From UBA4781 sp963674975 (lineage in GTDB: Bacteria > Chloroflexota > Anaerolineae > Anaerolineales > Anaerolineaceae): DNA of 64,000 nt. The notes below the pieces were generated by a model that was not told the origin of the DNA, did no database searches, and saw only the letters and a list, made by a program, of their open reading frames with translations. Within the stretch, counting starts at the first letter, position 1. Each line of letters begins with the position of its first letter. This document shows, in pieces, positions 1 through 8,020 of the stretch. The position numbers and the translations under genes were made by a program. The stretch lies in contig OY771913.1 of the NCBI GenBank assembly GCA_963674975.1, positions 124,001 through 188,000 of the forward strand, read 5' to 3'.

Positions 1-250
1 TCAGGTTCAAAGTTCTTTTGCGCGGGTCATAGTTATCGCTCAATGTGCCGCCGGTTTGTTTGATCTCCACATCCGAAAGACCGTTGGAATCCAGAATATG
101 GCGGGCGACATCTGCACCGGTCATCCCATTAGCGGTGCGGACCTGTGAATATTTTTTATAGGCACCCTGTACTTTTGCCTGCGCCCAAAGCCCCAAAATT
201 AGAGCGGGCAACGAGATCAATAAATAAAGACCATAACTGCCGAAATACAT
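1..250 (-). CDS. YugP-type zinc metallopeptidase, N-terminal part
   Basis: Only the first 83 codons are in the window; the gene runs off the left edge. The protein begins MYFGSYGLYLL, a membrane segment (residues 4-22), and continues with the stretch K-Y-S-Q-V-R, G-M-T-G-A-D-V-A-R and, near residue 76, DNYDPRKR. These match the opening of the YugP/Zn_peptidase_2 family (PF04298), membrane-anchored neutral zinc proteases of unknown substrate. The HExxH zinc site would lie beyond the edge and cannot be checked. The ATG at 248-250 is preceded by GGAGGT at 258-263 (minus strand), which fixes the start. The gene diverges from the membrane protein at 449. Confidence 0.8.
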   Translation of the reverse strand, partial: MYFGSYGLYLLISLPALILGLWAQAKVQGAYKKYSQVRTANGMTGADVARHILDSNGLSDVEIKQTGGTLSDNYDPRKRTLNL

Positions 251-448
251 GGGTTTTACCTCCGATTTCTTTCTCTTCTATCTACGCGGTTATTATAAAG
301 TGGTTTTCTCTGCTTAATATTAAACCTGTATTAATAATTCCAGGGAGACTTGGATCATGGAATGTTAAAAAAAAGAGAACGAAAAAGAAAATGCTATAAT
401 CTTTTAATTATTGAAACCAGTCATCACAAAAAGGAATTTATAAATTTC

Positions 449-2113
449 ATGCCGGTATTGAAAAGTGACCAGAAAAAGACAGTCGGAATACTTTTTTATC
501 TAATTCTTCTCTTATTTCTTATTTACTGCGGGGTATTCATTTATAAAACACTCTTTGTTATAGATGGGAATACTTATTCTGCGCTTTTTGATGACGCTAT
601 GATCTCCATGACCTATGCCAGGAATTTAGCACAGGGCTACGGGCTGGTATGGAATGCCGGAGAAGCGAGGGTAGAGGGATATACCAATCCGCTGTGGGTG
701 GTTTTCATGGCAGGATTTCACCTGCTTCCGATCGCGGAAAACTGGATGAGTCTGCCTATTCAGATCTGCGGAGCACTCTTTTTATTAAGCAGCCTGATCG
801 TACTGCGCAAGATCGCTTTGAATGTGACCGGGAATCAAGATAAAGTGATGCTGTTGGCGGTTTTTATCACGGCGTTCTATTATCCTCTGATCAACTGGTC
901 TTTGATCGGTCTGGAAGTGAGTATTTTGCTTTTATGGATCAATGCAGTGGTGCTGCTAGCGCTGCAGGTGCTGGATACAGGAAAATATTCCCGCTGGCTG
1001 TATCTGCTCATGGGCTTTGCCACACTGATCCGTGTGGATGCCGCGGTAACTTATATTACCGTTTGGGGATTCCTTTTTCTATTTGATAAGCAGAACCGGA
1101 AACAGCATTTCTGGGAAGGCTTGATCGTTCTGGTAGCGTTTTTAGGAGGTCAGACTCTCTTTAGAAAACTGTACTACGGCGAATGGCTGCCCAATACATA
1201 TTACTTAAAAGTAGAAGGCTGGCCGTTATGGTCACGGCTTCGCAGGGGCTGGCTTGTTTTCGTCGAGTTTTCCAAGGGTTTTTTCCTGCCGTTGATGGCA
1301 GTCCCTTTTACGATCTTCTTATTCAAGAAAGATAAGAAAACAGTGTTCCTGATGCTGATATTTTTAGCACAGGTTGCGTATAGCATTTATGTGGGCGGGG
1401 ATGCCTGGGAGCACCGGGGTGGGAGCAACCGCTTCATCTCGCTGGGGATGCCCGTTTTTCTGCTGCTCTTCAGTATGGCGTGTTTTGAATGGTATGCGTG
1501 GCTCAGGCAAAAGTTTTCCAAATGGATGCCTGATATCAAGAGCGTTCTATCAAAGATAGGCACTGCTTTCTTTGCCATTTTCATTCTTTTCAGTATGCTG
1601 ATGTGGAATCGTTTGATCGACAACGGCAATCCCATTTCCAACTTAAGCGATCCCGCTGAAAACAGCCTGCGTTATTTCCTGCTGCTGCAGCCCTCGGTTT
1701 ATAAATCGGGAACTGAAAGAGAAACCGAAGATGCAGTTTTCATCGAGCGGATGACCACAGCAGATGCCACCGTGGCAACCGTGGCAGCCGGGAATGTCTG
1801 CTACTTCTCTCATCGAGAATGTGTCGACCTTTTCGGGAAAAGCGATCCGGTTGTGGCGCATGGAGGCATTCAGGTTCCTTTCGATGCTGATTGGGATGAC
1901 CTGCGTCCCGGGCACGTGAAGTTCAATTACAAATATTCCATCGGGGAGCTTCAACCTGATATTGTGGTGGAGATCATGAAAAGCACTTTTGACCAGGCTG
2001 AACCCTACCTGATGAATTATGAAGCAGCCATGATAAATGGGCATCTTATGTATTTTAAAACAGGTTCAGCCAATATTGACTGGGACATGCTGGAAGCGAC
2101 CAGAGAAGACTGA
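449..2113 (+). CDS. GT-C-like polytopic membrane protein, probable glycosyltransferase
   Basis: This is a protein of 554 residues with about ten hydrophobic segments between residues 10 and 400, then a soluble C-terminal part of about 140 residues. After the first membrane segment comes D-D-A-M-I-S, with a tandem acidic pair, and then N-P-L-W. This pattern is typical of GT-C enzymes that use polyprenyl-phosphate sugars and put their acidic catalytic residue in the first outer loop; arabinofuranosyl- and mannosyltransferase-like proteins of bacteria are the closest family I recall. The substrate is unknown. I prefer the ATG at 449 to upstream starts at 350 and 362, because the upstream residues are lysine-rich, poorly coding, and AAGGA lies at 431-435. 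It stands alone between divergent and regulatory genes. Confidence 0.6.
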   Translation: MPVLKSDQKKTVGILFYLILLLFLIYCGVFIYKTLFVIDGNTYSALFDDAMISMTYARNLAQGYGLVWNAGEARVEGYTNPLWVVFMAGFHLLPIAENWMSLPIQICGALFLLSSLIVLRKIALNVTGNQDKVMLLAVFITAFYYPLINWSLIGLEVSILLLWINAVVLLALQVLDTGKYSRWLYLLMGFATLIRVDAAVTYITVWGFLFLFDKQNRKQHFWEGLIVLVAFLGGQTLFRKLYYGEWLPNTYYLKVEGWPLWSRLRRGWLVFVEFSKGFFLPLMAVPFTIFLFKKDKKTVFLMLIFLAQVAYSIYVGGDAWEHRGGSNRFISLGMPVFLLLFSMACFEWYAWLRQKFSKWMPDIKSVLSKIGTAFFAIFILFSMLMWNRLIDNGNPISNLSDPAENSLRYFLLLQPSVYKSGTERETEDAVFIERMTTADATVATVAAGNVCYFSHRECVDLFGKSDPVVAHGGIQVPFDADWDDLRPGHVKFNYKYSIGELQPDIVVEIMKSTFDQAEPYLMNYEAAMINGHLMYFKTGSANIDWDMLEATRED

Positions 2114-2157
2114 AGAGTAAGTTTTTCGCAAAATAGTAAAAACAGACTATATCCTGA

Positions 2158-2181
2158 ACCCCTGCACTTTTTCGCAGGGGT
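2158..2181 (+). terminator. possible terminator hairpin after the GT-C-like gene
   Basis: An eight-base inverted repeat, ACCCCTGC (2158-2165) and GCAGGGGT (2174-2181), encloses an eight-base T-rich loop. It lies about 45 bases after the stop codon and before the promoter of the next gene. No T-run follows, so intrinsic termination is uncertain. Confidence 0.35.
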
Positions 2182-2194
2182 GACATTTATCCTA

Positions 2195-2223
2195 TTGACT
2201 TTGACTTTTGATTTTTATATGAT
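2195..2223 (+). promoter_or_regulatory. sigma-70-type promoter of the glycyl radical enzyme operon
   Basis: TTGACT (2195-2200) and TATGAT (2218-2223) are separated by 17 bases. The start of transcription would be near 2230, just before the operator at 2239-2249 and 35 bases before the regulator's ATG. Confidence 0.6.
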
Positions 2224-2234
2224 GTGCTTATTGG

Positions 2235-2250
2235 CTGGTGGTTTTACCAG
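2235..2250 (+). promoter_or_regulatory. FadR-type operator before the GntR-family regulator
   Basis: The inverted repeat CTGGT...ACCAG contains TGGTTTTACCA at 2239-2249, which fits the TGGTNNNACCA pattern bound by FadR-subfamily GntR regulators. It sits between the predicted start of transcription and the start codon, where a bound protein would block the operon. A second copy of the pattern precedes the other FadR-type gene of this window (20848-20858). Confidence 0.6.
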
Positions 2251-2263
2251 ATTTTGAGGGAAA

Positions 2264-3016
2264 ATGGTATTGATCGAACAGATCGAAACAATCAGTTTGA
2301 AAAAAGCCTGTATTCAGAAACTGCAGGAGGCTATCCTTTCAGGCATGTTCTTGATAGGGGAAAGGCTTCCCTCGGAACGGGATCTGGCTAAGATGCTGGG
2401 GGTAAGCCGCCCGGTGCTGCATGAATCTATCGTAGAACTCAATGCCAGAGGGCTGGTGCATATCGAAGCGCGCAGGGGTGTATATGTAAGCGATTATCGG
2501 CGGGAAAGCTCCATGTCCTTGATGAATACATTGCTGGAATATGAGGAAGGAGATCTCAATCCCGACCTGTTCCGCAGTTTGATTCAGGGGCGTTTGTTGA
2601 TCGAACGTGAGACGGCGGTTCTGGCGGCGAAAAACTGTGATCCAAAGCAGGCAGGGCAGTTCCATGACCTGCTGTACATCGGAAAAAACGCGGAACAGCA
2701 ATCTGCAGCTGCATTATGTGATTATGATTTTCAGTTCCACCTGGAGATCGCACTGGCTTCTGGAAACCAGATGTACCCGATGATCTTGAATTCATTAAAG
2801 GGGGTGCACAAGAACCTTGCCGGAAAATTCTACGAAAGTGTTTATAAAACCAGTGAAATGCATTATGTCCTTGAACTGCATGAAAAGATCGTAGAAGCAA
2901 TCATCCGGAAGGAACCCGAGACAGCCAGCGCAGTGATGGAGACCTTATTACGGAATGGTGAAGAGATCATCGCCCGGATTTTGTATTCAAAACAAAGTGA
3001 AATGGAGGAAAAATGA
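2264..3016 (+). CDS. FadR-type GntR-family transcriptional regulator
   Basis: The 250-residue protein has an N-terminal winged helix-turn-helix (residues about 12-75) with the typical G-E-R-L-P-S-E-R-D-L-A stretch followed by L-G-V-S-R-P-V-L. An all-helical ligand-binding domain of the FCD type follows (residues about 95-235). Such proteins sense small organic acids or related metabolites and usually repress a neighbouring operon. The gene overlaps the glycyl radical enzyme by four bases (ATGA), so it is the first gene of that operon and very likely controls it and itself through the site at 2239-2249. The ligand is unknown; the substrate or product of the radical enzyme is the obvious guess. 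GAGGG at 2256-2260 is close to the ATG. Confidence 0.88.
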   Translation: MVLIEQIETISLKKACIQKLQEAILSGMFLIGERLPSERDLAKMLGVSRPVLHESIVELNARGLVHIEARRGVYVSDYRRESSMSLMNTLLEYEEGDLNPDLFRSLIQGRLLIERETAVLAAKNCDPKQAGQFHDLLYIGKNAEQQSAAALCDYDFQFHLEIALASGNQMYPMILNSLKGVHKNLAGKFYESVYKTSEMHYVLELHEKIVEAIIRKEPETASAVMETLLRNGEEIIARILYSKQSEMEEK

Positions 3017-5529
3017 GTACAATCGCGAAAGCAGTTGAGAAGATAGCTATCAAGGAACCCCACAACCTGTCACCGCGCGTGAAGTGGCTGCGGGATTTTT
3101 ATTTTCAGGGAATAAACCGCTCCTGGAACAATGAATATACATCCTGGACGACCGGCACCCCATGGGATTTTCAATACCAGGAAGCCAGTTTTCATATTGT
3201 GCCGGAGACATTTGGCTTTTTCCAAACCTTTCGCTCTTCCTTCAAGCAAAATGCCCGTCCGGTGGTTCTGCATAAGGATTTCTGGAAGTGGTCCATTGCC
3301 GAACGACGGGCGTGGTTTTTAAAAGAAGTGATGGTGAAATATCTTCCCAAGGAGCTTTTACCGGGTGACCTGATCGCCGGTGCTCGGTTCAATGTGATGA
3401 CCTCTACCTGCCTGACCGAAAAAGAAGCTAAAGAGTATGCAAAGAACATCTTTGGCAAAAACGGTGCACGCCGGGCTTTATTGTGGTTTCACAATCATGG
3501 ATACGGGAACACCGGCGCAACCAGCGGGCATATCATCCCCGATTATGAGCGAGTTTTAAAAGAAGGCTGGAAAGGGATCTATCGAGAGATCAAGCAGTTC
3601 TATGATGCTCTTTCGGCGGTTGAGAAGAAGGGTGAAAAAGGTGCTCAATTACGCGCCATGCTGACTGCAGCTACATTAGCGCGCGATCTGGCAGCGGAAT
3701 ATGCCAAAGCCTGCCGAAAGCAGGCAGGGCAGGAAAAAGATAAAGAGAGAAAAGCGGAACTGGAGCAGATGGCATCCAATCTGGATAGAGTTCCCTGGGA
3801 ACCGGCACGCACGTTCTGGGAAGCTATGCAGTCGTTATGGCTGACCCATATGCTGGTGATGAGTGATGAGTGCTATCCAGGTCCGGGTGTTTCGTTTGGG
3901 CGGCTGGATCAACTGCTGTTCCCTTACTGGCAGCAATCCATTGAAAATGGCATGGATCGTGAATACTGCAAGGAGATCATGAAATGCTTCTGGGTGCATG
4001 CCAATACGGCGTACGACGGTATGATCCGCACCGGTGGCAATCAGGGCATTACCGCAGGGTACGGGCAGCTGTTCACCATTTCTGGTATGGGAGCGGATGG
4101 AAAAGATATGACCAACGATCTCACTTATGCTATTTTGGAAGTGATCGATGAAATGTCGCCCATTCTGGAACCGAAACCCAACGTTCGTTTGCACCGCAGC
4201 AGCCCCGAAAAACTGCTGGATATCGTGGTAGATATGATCGCCGGCAGTCAGGGAGCACCATTTCTGCTCAATTTCGATGAACGCTCTATGGCAGGTATGA
4301 TGCTGGAAGCCAAACGAGCCGGGGTGGAAAACCTTATCAATGAAAAGAATGTGTTCGATTATGCACCGGTGGGCTGCCTGGAAAACACGATGGTTGGCAA
4401 TGATCGTTCGGGCACGGTGGATGCAAACCTTAATTTACTGAAAGCCGTTGAATTAACTATGACCGGTGGATATGATCTGAATCCTTATGTGGACAGTATG
4501 ACCGGGAAAATAGAAAAGATGCAGCGCTGGGGAGCGGATACCGGTGATGTTACCCAATTCAAGAACTGGGAAGAGTTCTGGAATGCGTATGTGTGTCAGA
4601 CGCAGTCTATCGTGAAGCGTATTGTGAACCTTTACGAAATGACCGAATCCAATCGGGCAAAGTATTCTCCTACACCATACCTTTCATGCTTGATTCGCGG
4701 CTGCGCGGAAAGCGGCAGGGATGTAACGCAGGGTGGGGCACAGTTGAACTTTGTCACCATCGAAGCGGTCACCTATGCGACCACGGTAGACTCTTTGCTG
4801 GCAGTGAAATATCTGGTTTTTGATGAGAAGATATGCAGTATGGCTGAACTGCTGCAGGCATTGAAAGACAACTGGGTGGGGCATGAAGTACTGCAAGCAC
4901 GTGCACTGAATAGAGCTCCGAAATATGGTCGCGATGATGATGCCGGAGACCGGATGGCTAAAGCGGTAATGGATGTGTGGACAGAAGAAACATGGAAATA
5001 TAAAACAATATCAACCGGACGGCAGTTCAGACCCGGTATGTTAAGCTGGAACTACTGGGTGGCAGACAGCAATCTACTGGCAGCCAGCCCGGATGGCAGA
5101 GCGAAAGGAAAATTCCTTTCCAACGCGCTGTGTCCCTCCAACGGTGCTGATACCAAGGGACCAACCGCCAATGTTAATTCGGTGGGCAAAGCACTTGGCG
5201 GAAAAGCCGCAGACGGTAAAGGAGATTGGGAAGAATATTTCAACTGCCTTCCCAACGGCGGCAGTCACACTATGACCTTCAACCCATCACTGGTACGGGA
5301 TGCGGAACATCGTGAAAAATTCAAGGGATTTTTACGAGGATATATTGAGAATGGAGGATCAGCCCTGCAGATCAATATGATCGATGCTGATACACTGCGG
5401 GATGCGCAGAAGCATCCCGAGAATTACAAGCATCTGCTGGTACGGGTGACAGGATATAATGCATATTTCACCAGTATCGGTAAAGAACTCCAAGATGAGA
5501 TCATTGCACGAGAAACACATCAATTCTAG
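3013..5529 (+). CDS. Glycyl radical enzyme (pyruvate formate-lyase family), substrate unassigned
   Basis: The 838-residue protein is a complete glycyl radical enzyme: a PFL-type barrel (about residues 40-690) and a C-terminal glycyl radical domain with R-V-T-G-Y-N-A-Y-F, in which Gly814 would carry the radical. The active-site loop reads G-C-L-E, giving Cys455 and Glu457, followed by N-T-M-V-G-N-D-R-S-G-T. The single Cys followed by x-Glu excludes pyruvate formate-lyase, which has two adjacent Cys. It is shared by diol dehydratases, choline lyase and arylacetate decarboxylases; the N-D-R-S-G-T and Y-N-A-Y-F stretches remind me most of the arylacetate decarboxylases. No gene for the small Fe-S subunit of 4-hydroxyphenylacetate decarboxylase is present; phenylacetate and indoleacetate decarboxylases lack one. 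The GGAGGA before the ATG overlaps the end of the regulator gene. Its activase follows after 12 bases. Confidence 0.9.
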   Translation: MSTIAKAVEKIAIKEPHNLSPRVKWLRDFYFQGINRSWNNEYTSWTTGTPWDFQYQEASFHIVPETFGFFQTFRSSFKQNARPVVLHKDFWKWSIAERRAWFLKEVMVKYLPKELLPGDLIAGARFNVMTSTCLTEKEAKEYAKNIFGKNGARRALLWFHNHGYGNTGATSGHIIPDYERVLKEGWKGIYREIKQFYDALSAVEKKGEKGAQLRAMLTAATLARDLAAEYAKACRKQAGQEKDKERKAELEQMASNLDRVPWEPARTFWEAMQSLWLTHMLVMSDECYPGPGVSFGRLDQLLFPYWQQSIENGMDREYCKEIMKCFWVHANTAYDGMIRTGGNQGITAGYGQLFTISGMGADGKDMTNDLTYAILEVIDEMSPILEPKPNVRLHRSSPEKLLDIVVDMIAGSQGAPFLLNFDERSMAGMMLEAKRAGVENLINEKNVFDYAPVGCLENTMVGNDRSGTVDANLNLLKAVELTMTGGYDLNPYVDSMTGKIEKMQRWGADTGDVTQFKNWEEFWNAYVCQTQSIVKRIVNLYEMTESNRAKYSPTPYLSCLIRGCAESGRDVTQGGAQLNFVTIEAVTYATTVDSLLAVKYLVFDEKICSMAELLQALKDNWVGHEVLQARALNRAPKYGRDDDAGDRMAKAVMDVWTEETWKYKTISTGRQFRPGMLSWNYWVADSNLLAASPDGRAKGKFLSNALCPSNGADTKGPTANVNSVGKALGGKAADGKGDWEEYFNCLPNGGSHTMTFNPSLVRDAEHREKFKGFLRGYIENGGSALQINMIDADTLRDAQKHPENYKHLLVRVTGYNAYFTSIGKELQDEIIARETHQF

Positions 5530-5541
5530 GAGAGAACAGCG

Positions 5542-6522
5542 ATGATAGAAACCAACACTCTAACGGCTAACTATCTGCACTTACAGCGTTTATCTACAGA
5601 AGATGGTCCTGGCATTCGAACAACAGTCTTTTTCAAGGGCTGCAGTCTGCATTGTGCATGGTGTCATAATCCAGAGAGCATCTCAACGAAACCGCATATT
5701 CAATGGCTTTCTCACCTTTGTATCGGCTGTAAGACGTGTGTGCTTTCCTGCCCCGGCGGTTGTATAACGATGAAGAATAACGACCGCCACATCAATATCG
5801 AACGGTGCATCCTGTGCGGGAGATGCGTGGAAGCCTGCCCAACGAATGCGCTGGAAATGCTTGGCAAACAGATCACCCTGGAAGAATTAAGCACGGAATT
5901 ATTCAAGGACAGTGCATTTTTCGTGCAGTCGGATGGCGGGGTGACTTTCTCAGGCGGAGAACCGGCACTGCAGCCGGAATTTGTGGCTGCTCTGGCAAAA
6001 ATCCTCAAGGAGCGGGGAATCCATACAGCTCTGGATACATGCGGTCTGGTTCCACGGGCGAATCTTGAGATGATCCTGCCTTTTATCGATCTGGTTTTAT
6101 ATGACATTAAATTGATCGATGCCGATCTACATCAGGAATTAACGGGAGCCAGGAACGAGAAGATCCTTGAAAACCTGTTATGGCTGGCAGAAACAATGAA
6201 AGAGAAACAGTATGACTTTTCTCTCTGGATCCGCACGCCCCTGATACCCGGTGCTACGGCTAATAAAGAGAATCTTCAAGCCATCGCAACTTACCTCAAC
6301 GAACATCTGGCAGGGTTTATCGAGCGTTGGGAGTTATGCGCTTTCAATAACCTGTGCCGTGATAAATATGCAAGGCTCGGCATGCAGTGGAAATATTCTG
6401 ATGAACCCTTGATGAGTCGTGAAGACCTGGATGCCTGTCTGGATTGGGCAAGCCAAATCTTCCATAATCCACAGCATGTATATGTAACGGGATCAGCCCG
6501 TGTAGAAGAACAAAAGGACTAG
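5542..6522 (+). CDS. Glycyl radical enzyme activating enzyme (radical SAM)
   Basis: This 326-residue protein installs the glycyl radical on the preceding enzyme by reductive cleavage of S-adenosylmethionine. The radical SAM cluster is bound by Cys34, Cys38 and Cys41 (C-S-L-H-C-A-W-C). A ferredoxin-like insert carries two further four-Cys groups, Cys60/63/66/70 and Cys89/92/95/99, each ending in Cys-Pro. Cys74 follows in the first group. The glycine-rich S-G-G-E-P stretch near residue 140 contacts SAM in this family. Two extra clusters are usual for activases of dehydratase and decarboxylase-type enzymes but are absent in the PFL activase. AGGAGA lies at 5527-5532, eight or so bases before the ATG. 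Confidence 0.92.
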   Translation: MIETNTLTANYLHLQRLSTEDGPGIRTTVFFKGCSLHCAWCHNPESISTKPHIQWLSHLCIGCKTCVLSCPGGCITMKNNDRHINIERCILCGRCVEACPTNALEMLGKQITLEELSTELFKDSAFFVQSDGGVTFSGGEPALQPEFVAALAKILKERGIHTALDTCGLVPRANLEMILPFIDLVLYDIKLIDADLHQELTGARNEKILENLLWLAETMKEKQYDFSLWIRTPLIPGATANKENLQAIATYLNEHLAGFIERWELCAFNNLCRDKYARLGMQWKYSDEPLMSREDLDACLDWASQIFHNPQHVYVTGSARVEEQKD

Positions 6523-6524
6523 AG

Positions 6525-7382
6525 ATGATTACTCGACAACAACGATCTGATCAAGAATTCACGCAAGAGGATATCCGTGATCTCAACGTGGAATTGAAAG
6601 TATGTGCGCTTGGAACCGTATCTCCGGAAGGACTTCCACATCTGACTCTTCTTTCTACAATTCAACCCTGTTCTCCACGGGTCGTAACCTGGGGGCAGTT
6701 TACCGAGGGATTCAGCAAGAGATATATCCTTGAGAATCCAAAAACAGGGTTTCTGATCATGAGCCTCGGGAAAGAGGTATGGAGAGGGAAAGCGATCTAT
6801 CGCGAAAAACGAAAAGATGGACCGGAATATGATAATTACAATAATATGAACATGTTCCGCTACAATGCTTACTTCGGGATCCATACGGTGTATTACATGG
6901 ATCTGGTAGAACTGCATGGCAGGCAGCCGCTTCCAATGGGGAAGGTGATCAGTGCTGCGGTGGCAACCATGCTGGCACGCACTCTGGGTAAGAAGGACAG
7001 ACAGGCAGATGCTTTAAACTCCTGGGGGCAGGCTCTGTTGAATAAAGTGGACAATCTAAAATTCCTGAGCTATATTGATGAGGATGGTTTTCCAAAGGTT
7101 ATTCCGGTAATACAGCTTCAAGCGCTGGATGCAGGTCATCTTATCTTTGCTCTGGGTGCTTATGGAGAAGAGATCCGAGCCATTCCGCAGGGCGCACAGG
7201 TATCTATGATGGGGATGAGCTTTGACATGGAAGATGTGATCACACGCGGAACCTACCAGGGTATACAACCGGTAGGTGGAGTGAAATGCGGTGTCCTGGA
7301 TGTGGAATGGGTTTACAATGCCATGCCACCGGCACCGGCACGGATCTACCCAAAAACAGAATTAGAAAGTGTACGATTCTAA
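6525..7382 (+). CDS. Double split-barrel flavin-binding-type protein (pyridoxamine oxidase fold)
   Basis: The 285-residue protein seems to hold two copies of the FMN-binding split barrel: the first around residues 27-115 (A-L-G-T-V-S-P-E-G-L-P-H), the second around residues 175-270 (L-S-Y-I-D-E-D-G-F-P-K-V). Both copies show the strand-turn-strand typical of pyridoxamine 5'-phosphate oxidase-related proteins. No enzymatic function can be read from the sequence. It begins two bases after the activase stop, with AAGGA six bases upstream, so it is cotranscribed with the radical enzyme. A role in flavin-dependent reduction of the product, in redox supply to the activase or in oxygen protection are all possible, none shown. 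The next gene is convergent. Confidence 0.6.
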   Translation: MITRQQRSDQEFTQEDIRDLNVELKVCALGTVSPEGLPHLTLLSTIQPCSPRVVTWGQFTEGFSKRYILENPKTGFLIMSLGKEVWRGKAIYREKRKDGPEYDNYNNMNMFRYNAYFGIHTVYYMDLVELHGRQPLPMGKVISAAVATMLARTLGKKDRQADALNSWGQALLNKVDNLKFLSYIDEDGFPKVIPVIQLQALDAGHLIFALGAYGEEIRAIPQGAQVSMMGMSFDMEDVITRGTYQGIQPVGGVKCGVLDVEWVYNAMPPAPARIYPKTELESVRF

Positions 7383-7388
7383 AAAGGA

Positions 7389-7781
7389 TTAATCTTTCCA
7401 GGGAAAAACCACATAAATAATGCCACGTCCTCCCTGAGCATCATCGTAGTTTGACCAGGCGAGGTTGTGCTTTTTTCCCGGTTCAAATTCTCCCATTCCG
7501 AATCGTTCCATGACCAAGATCAAACGCATCATGGCATATGGATAGCTGCTTGGTTTTCCTCCATCAATATGAGCGGGCATGTTCATATCGACATCGAGTA
7601 TTGTCAGGGATATTCCTTTTCCAAGGTATTGTGGAAACAAGGTTCTGGCTACGTTATCTGCAAATACCTTTCGATCACCGGATACTTCTTTATTTCTAAA
7701 AACCAGGAAAAGATATTCGGGAACCGCCGTACTTGTTTTTTGGGAGTTTTTTTCCGTTTTTTTCTTTTTAAAAATATTCAT
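7389..7781 (-). CDS. Conserved-looking hypothetical protein
   Basis: I do not recognise this 130-residue soluble protein. It starts with a lysine-rich stretch (residues 4-14) and ends in a hydrophobic strand with V-V-F-P-W. The ATG at 7779-7781 has GAGGAG eight bases upstream on the minus strand, so I reject the longer reading from 7844. It converges on the split-barrel gene with only six bases between the stops. No signal peptide or membrane segment is visible. About 240 bases of AT-rich DNA separate it from the divergent GH3 gene; I found no convincing promoter there. Confidence 0.6.
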   Translation of the reverse strand: MNIFKKKKTEKNSQKTSTAVPEYLFLVFRNKEVSGDRKVFADNVARTLFPQYLGKGISLTILDVDMNMPAHIDGGKPSSYPYAMMRLILVMERFGMGEFEPGKKHNLAWSNYDDAQGGRGIIYVVFPWKD

Positions 7782-8020
7782 GCAATTACTCCTCTTTGAA
7801 CAATTATCAACTTCTTGAAAAATTGTAGAAATAGGAAAGAGCAATGAAATTTTTATAGATATGAGTAAAGAATCATTCCCACTAAAATTATTATAGCAAT
7901 GAATACAACAGGTTTACTAGAAAACAAAACTGATTTATTTCCCAATGCTATTTTTATTTCTTGACCGTGTTCATTTATAATGAAACCTGTAATTCAACGA
8001 ACAAAGGAAGGGAAATCAGA

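Noticed and set aside
3013..5529. Annotation of the radical enzyme as pyruvate formate-lyase
   Set aside because: The active-site loop has a single Cys followed by x-Glu, whereas pyruvate formate-lyase needs two adjacent Cys; the activase also has two extra clusters.
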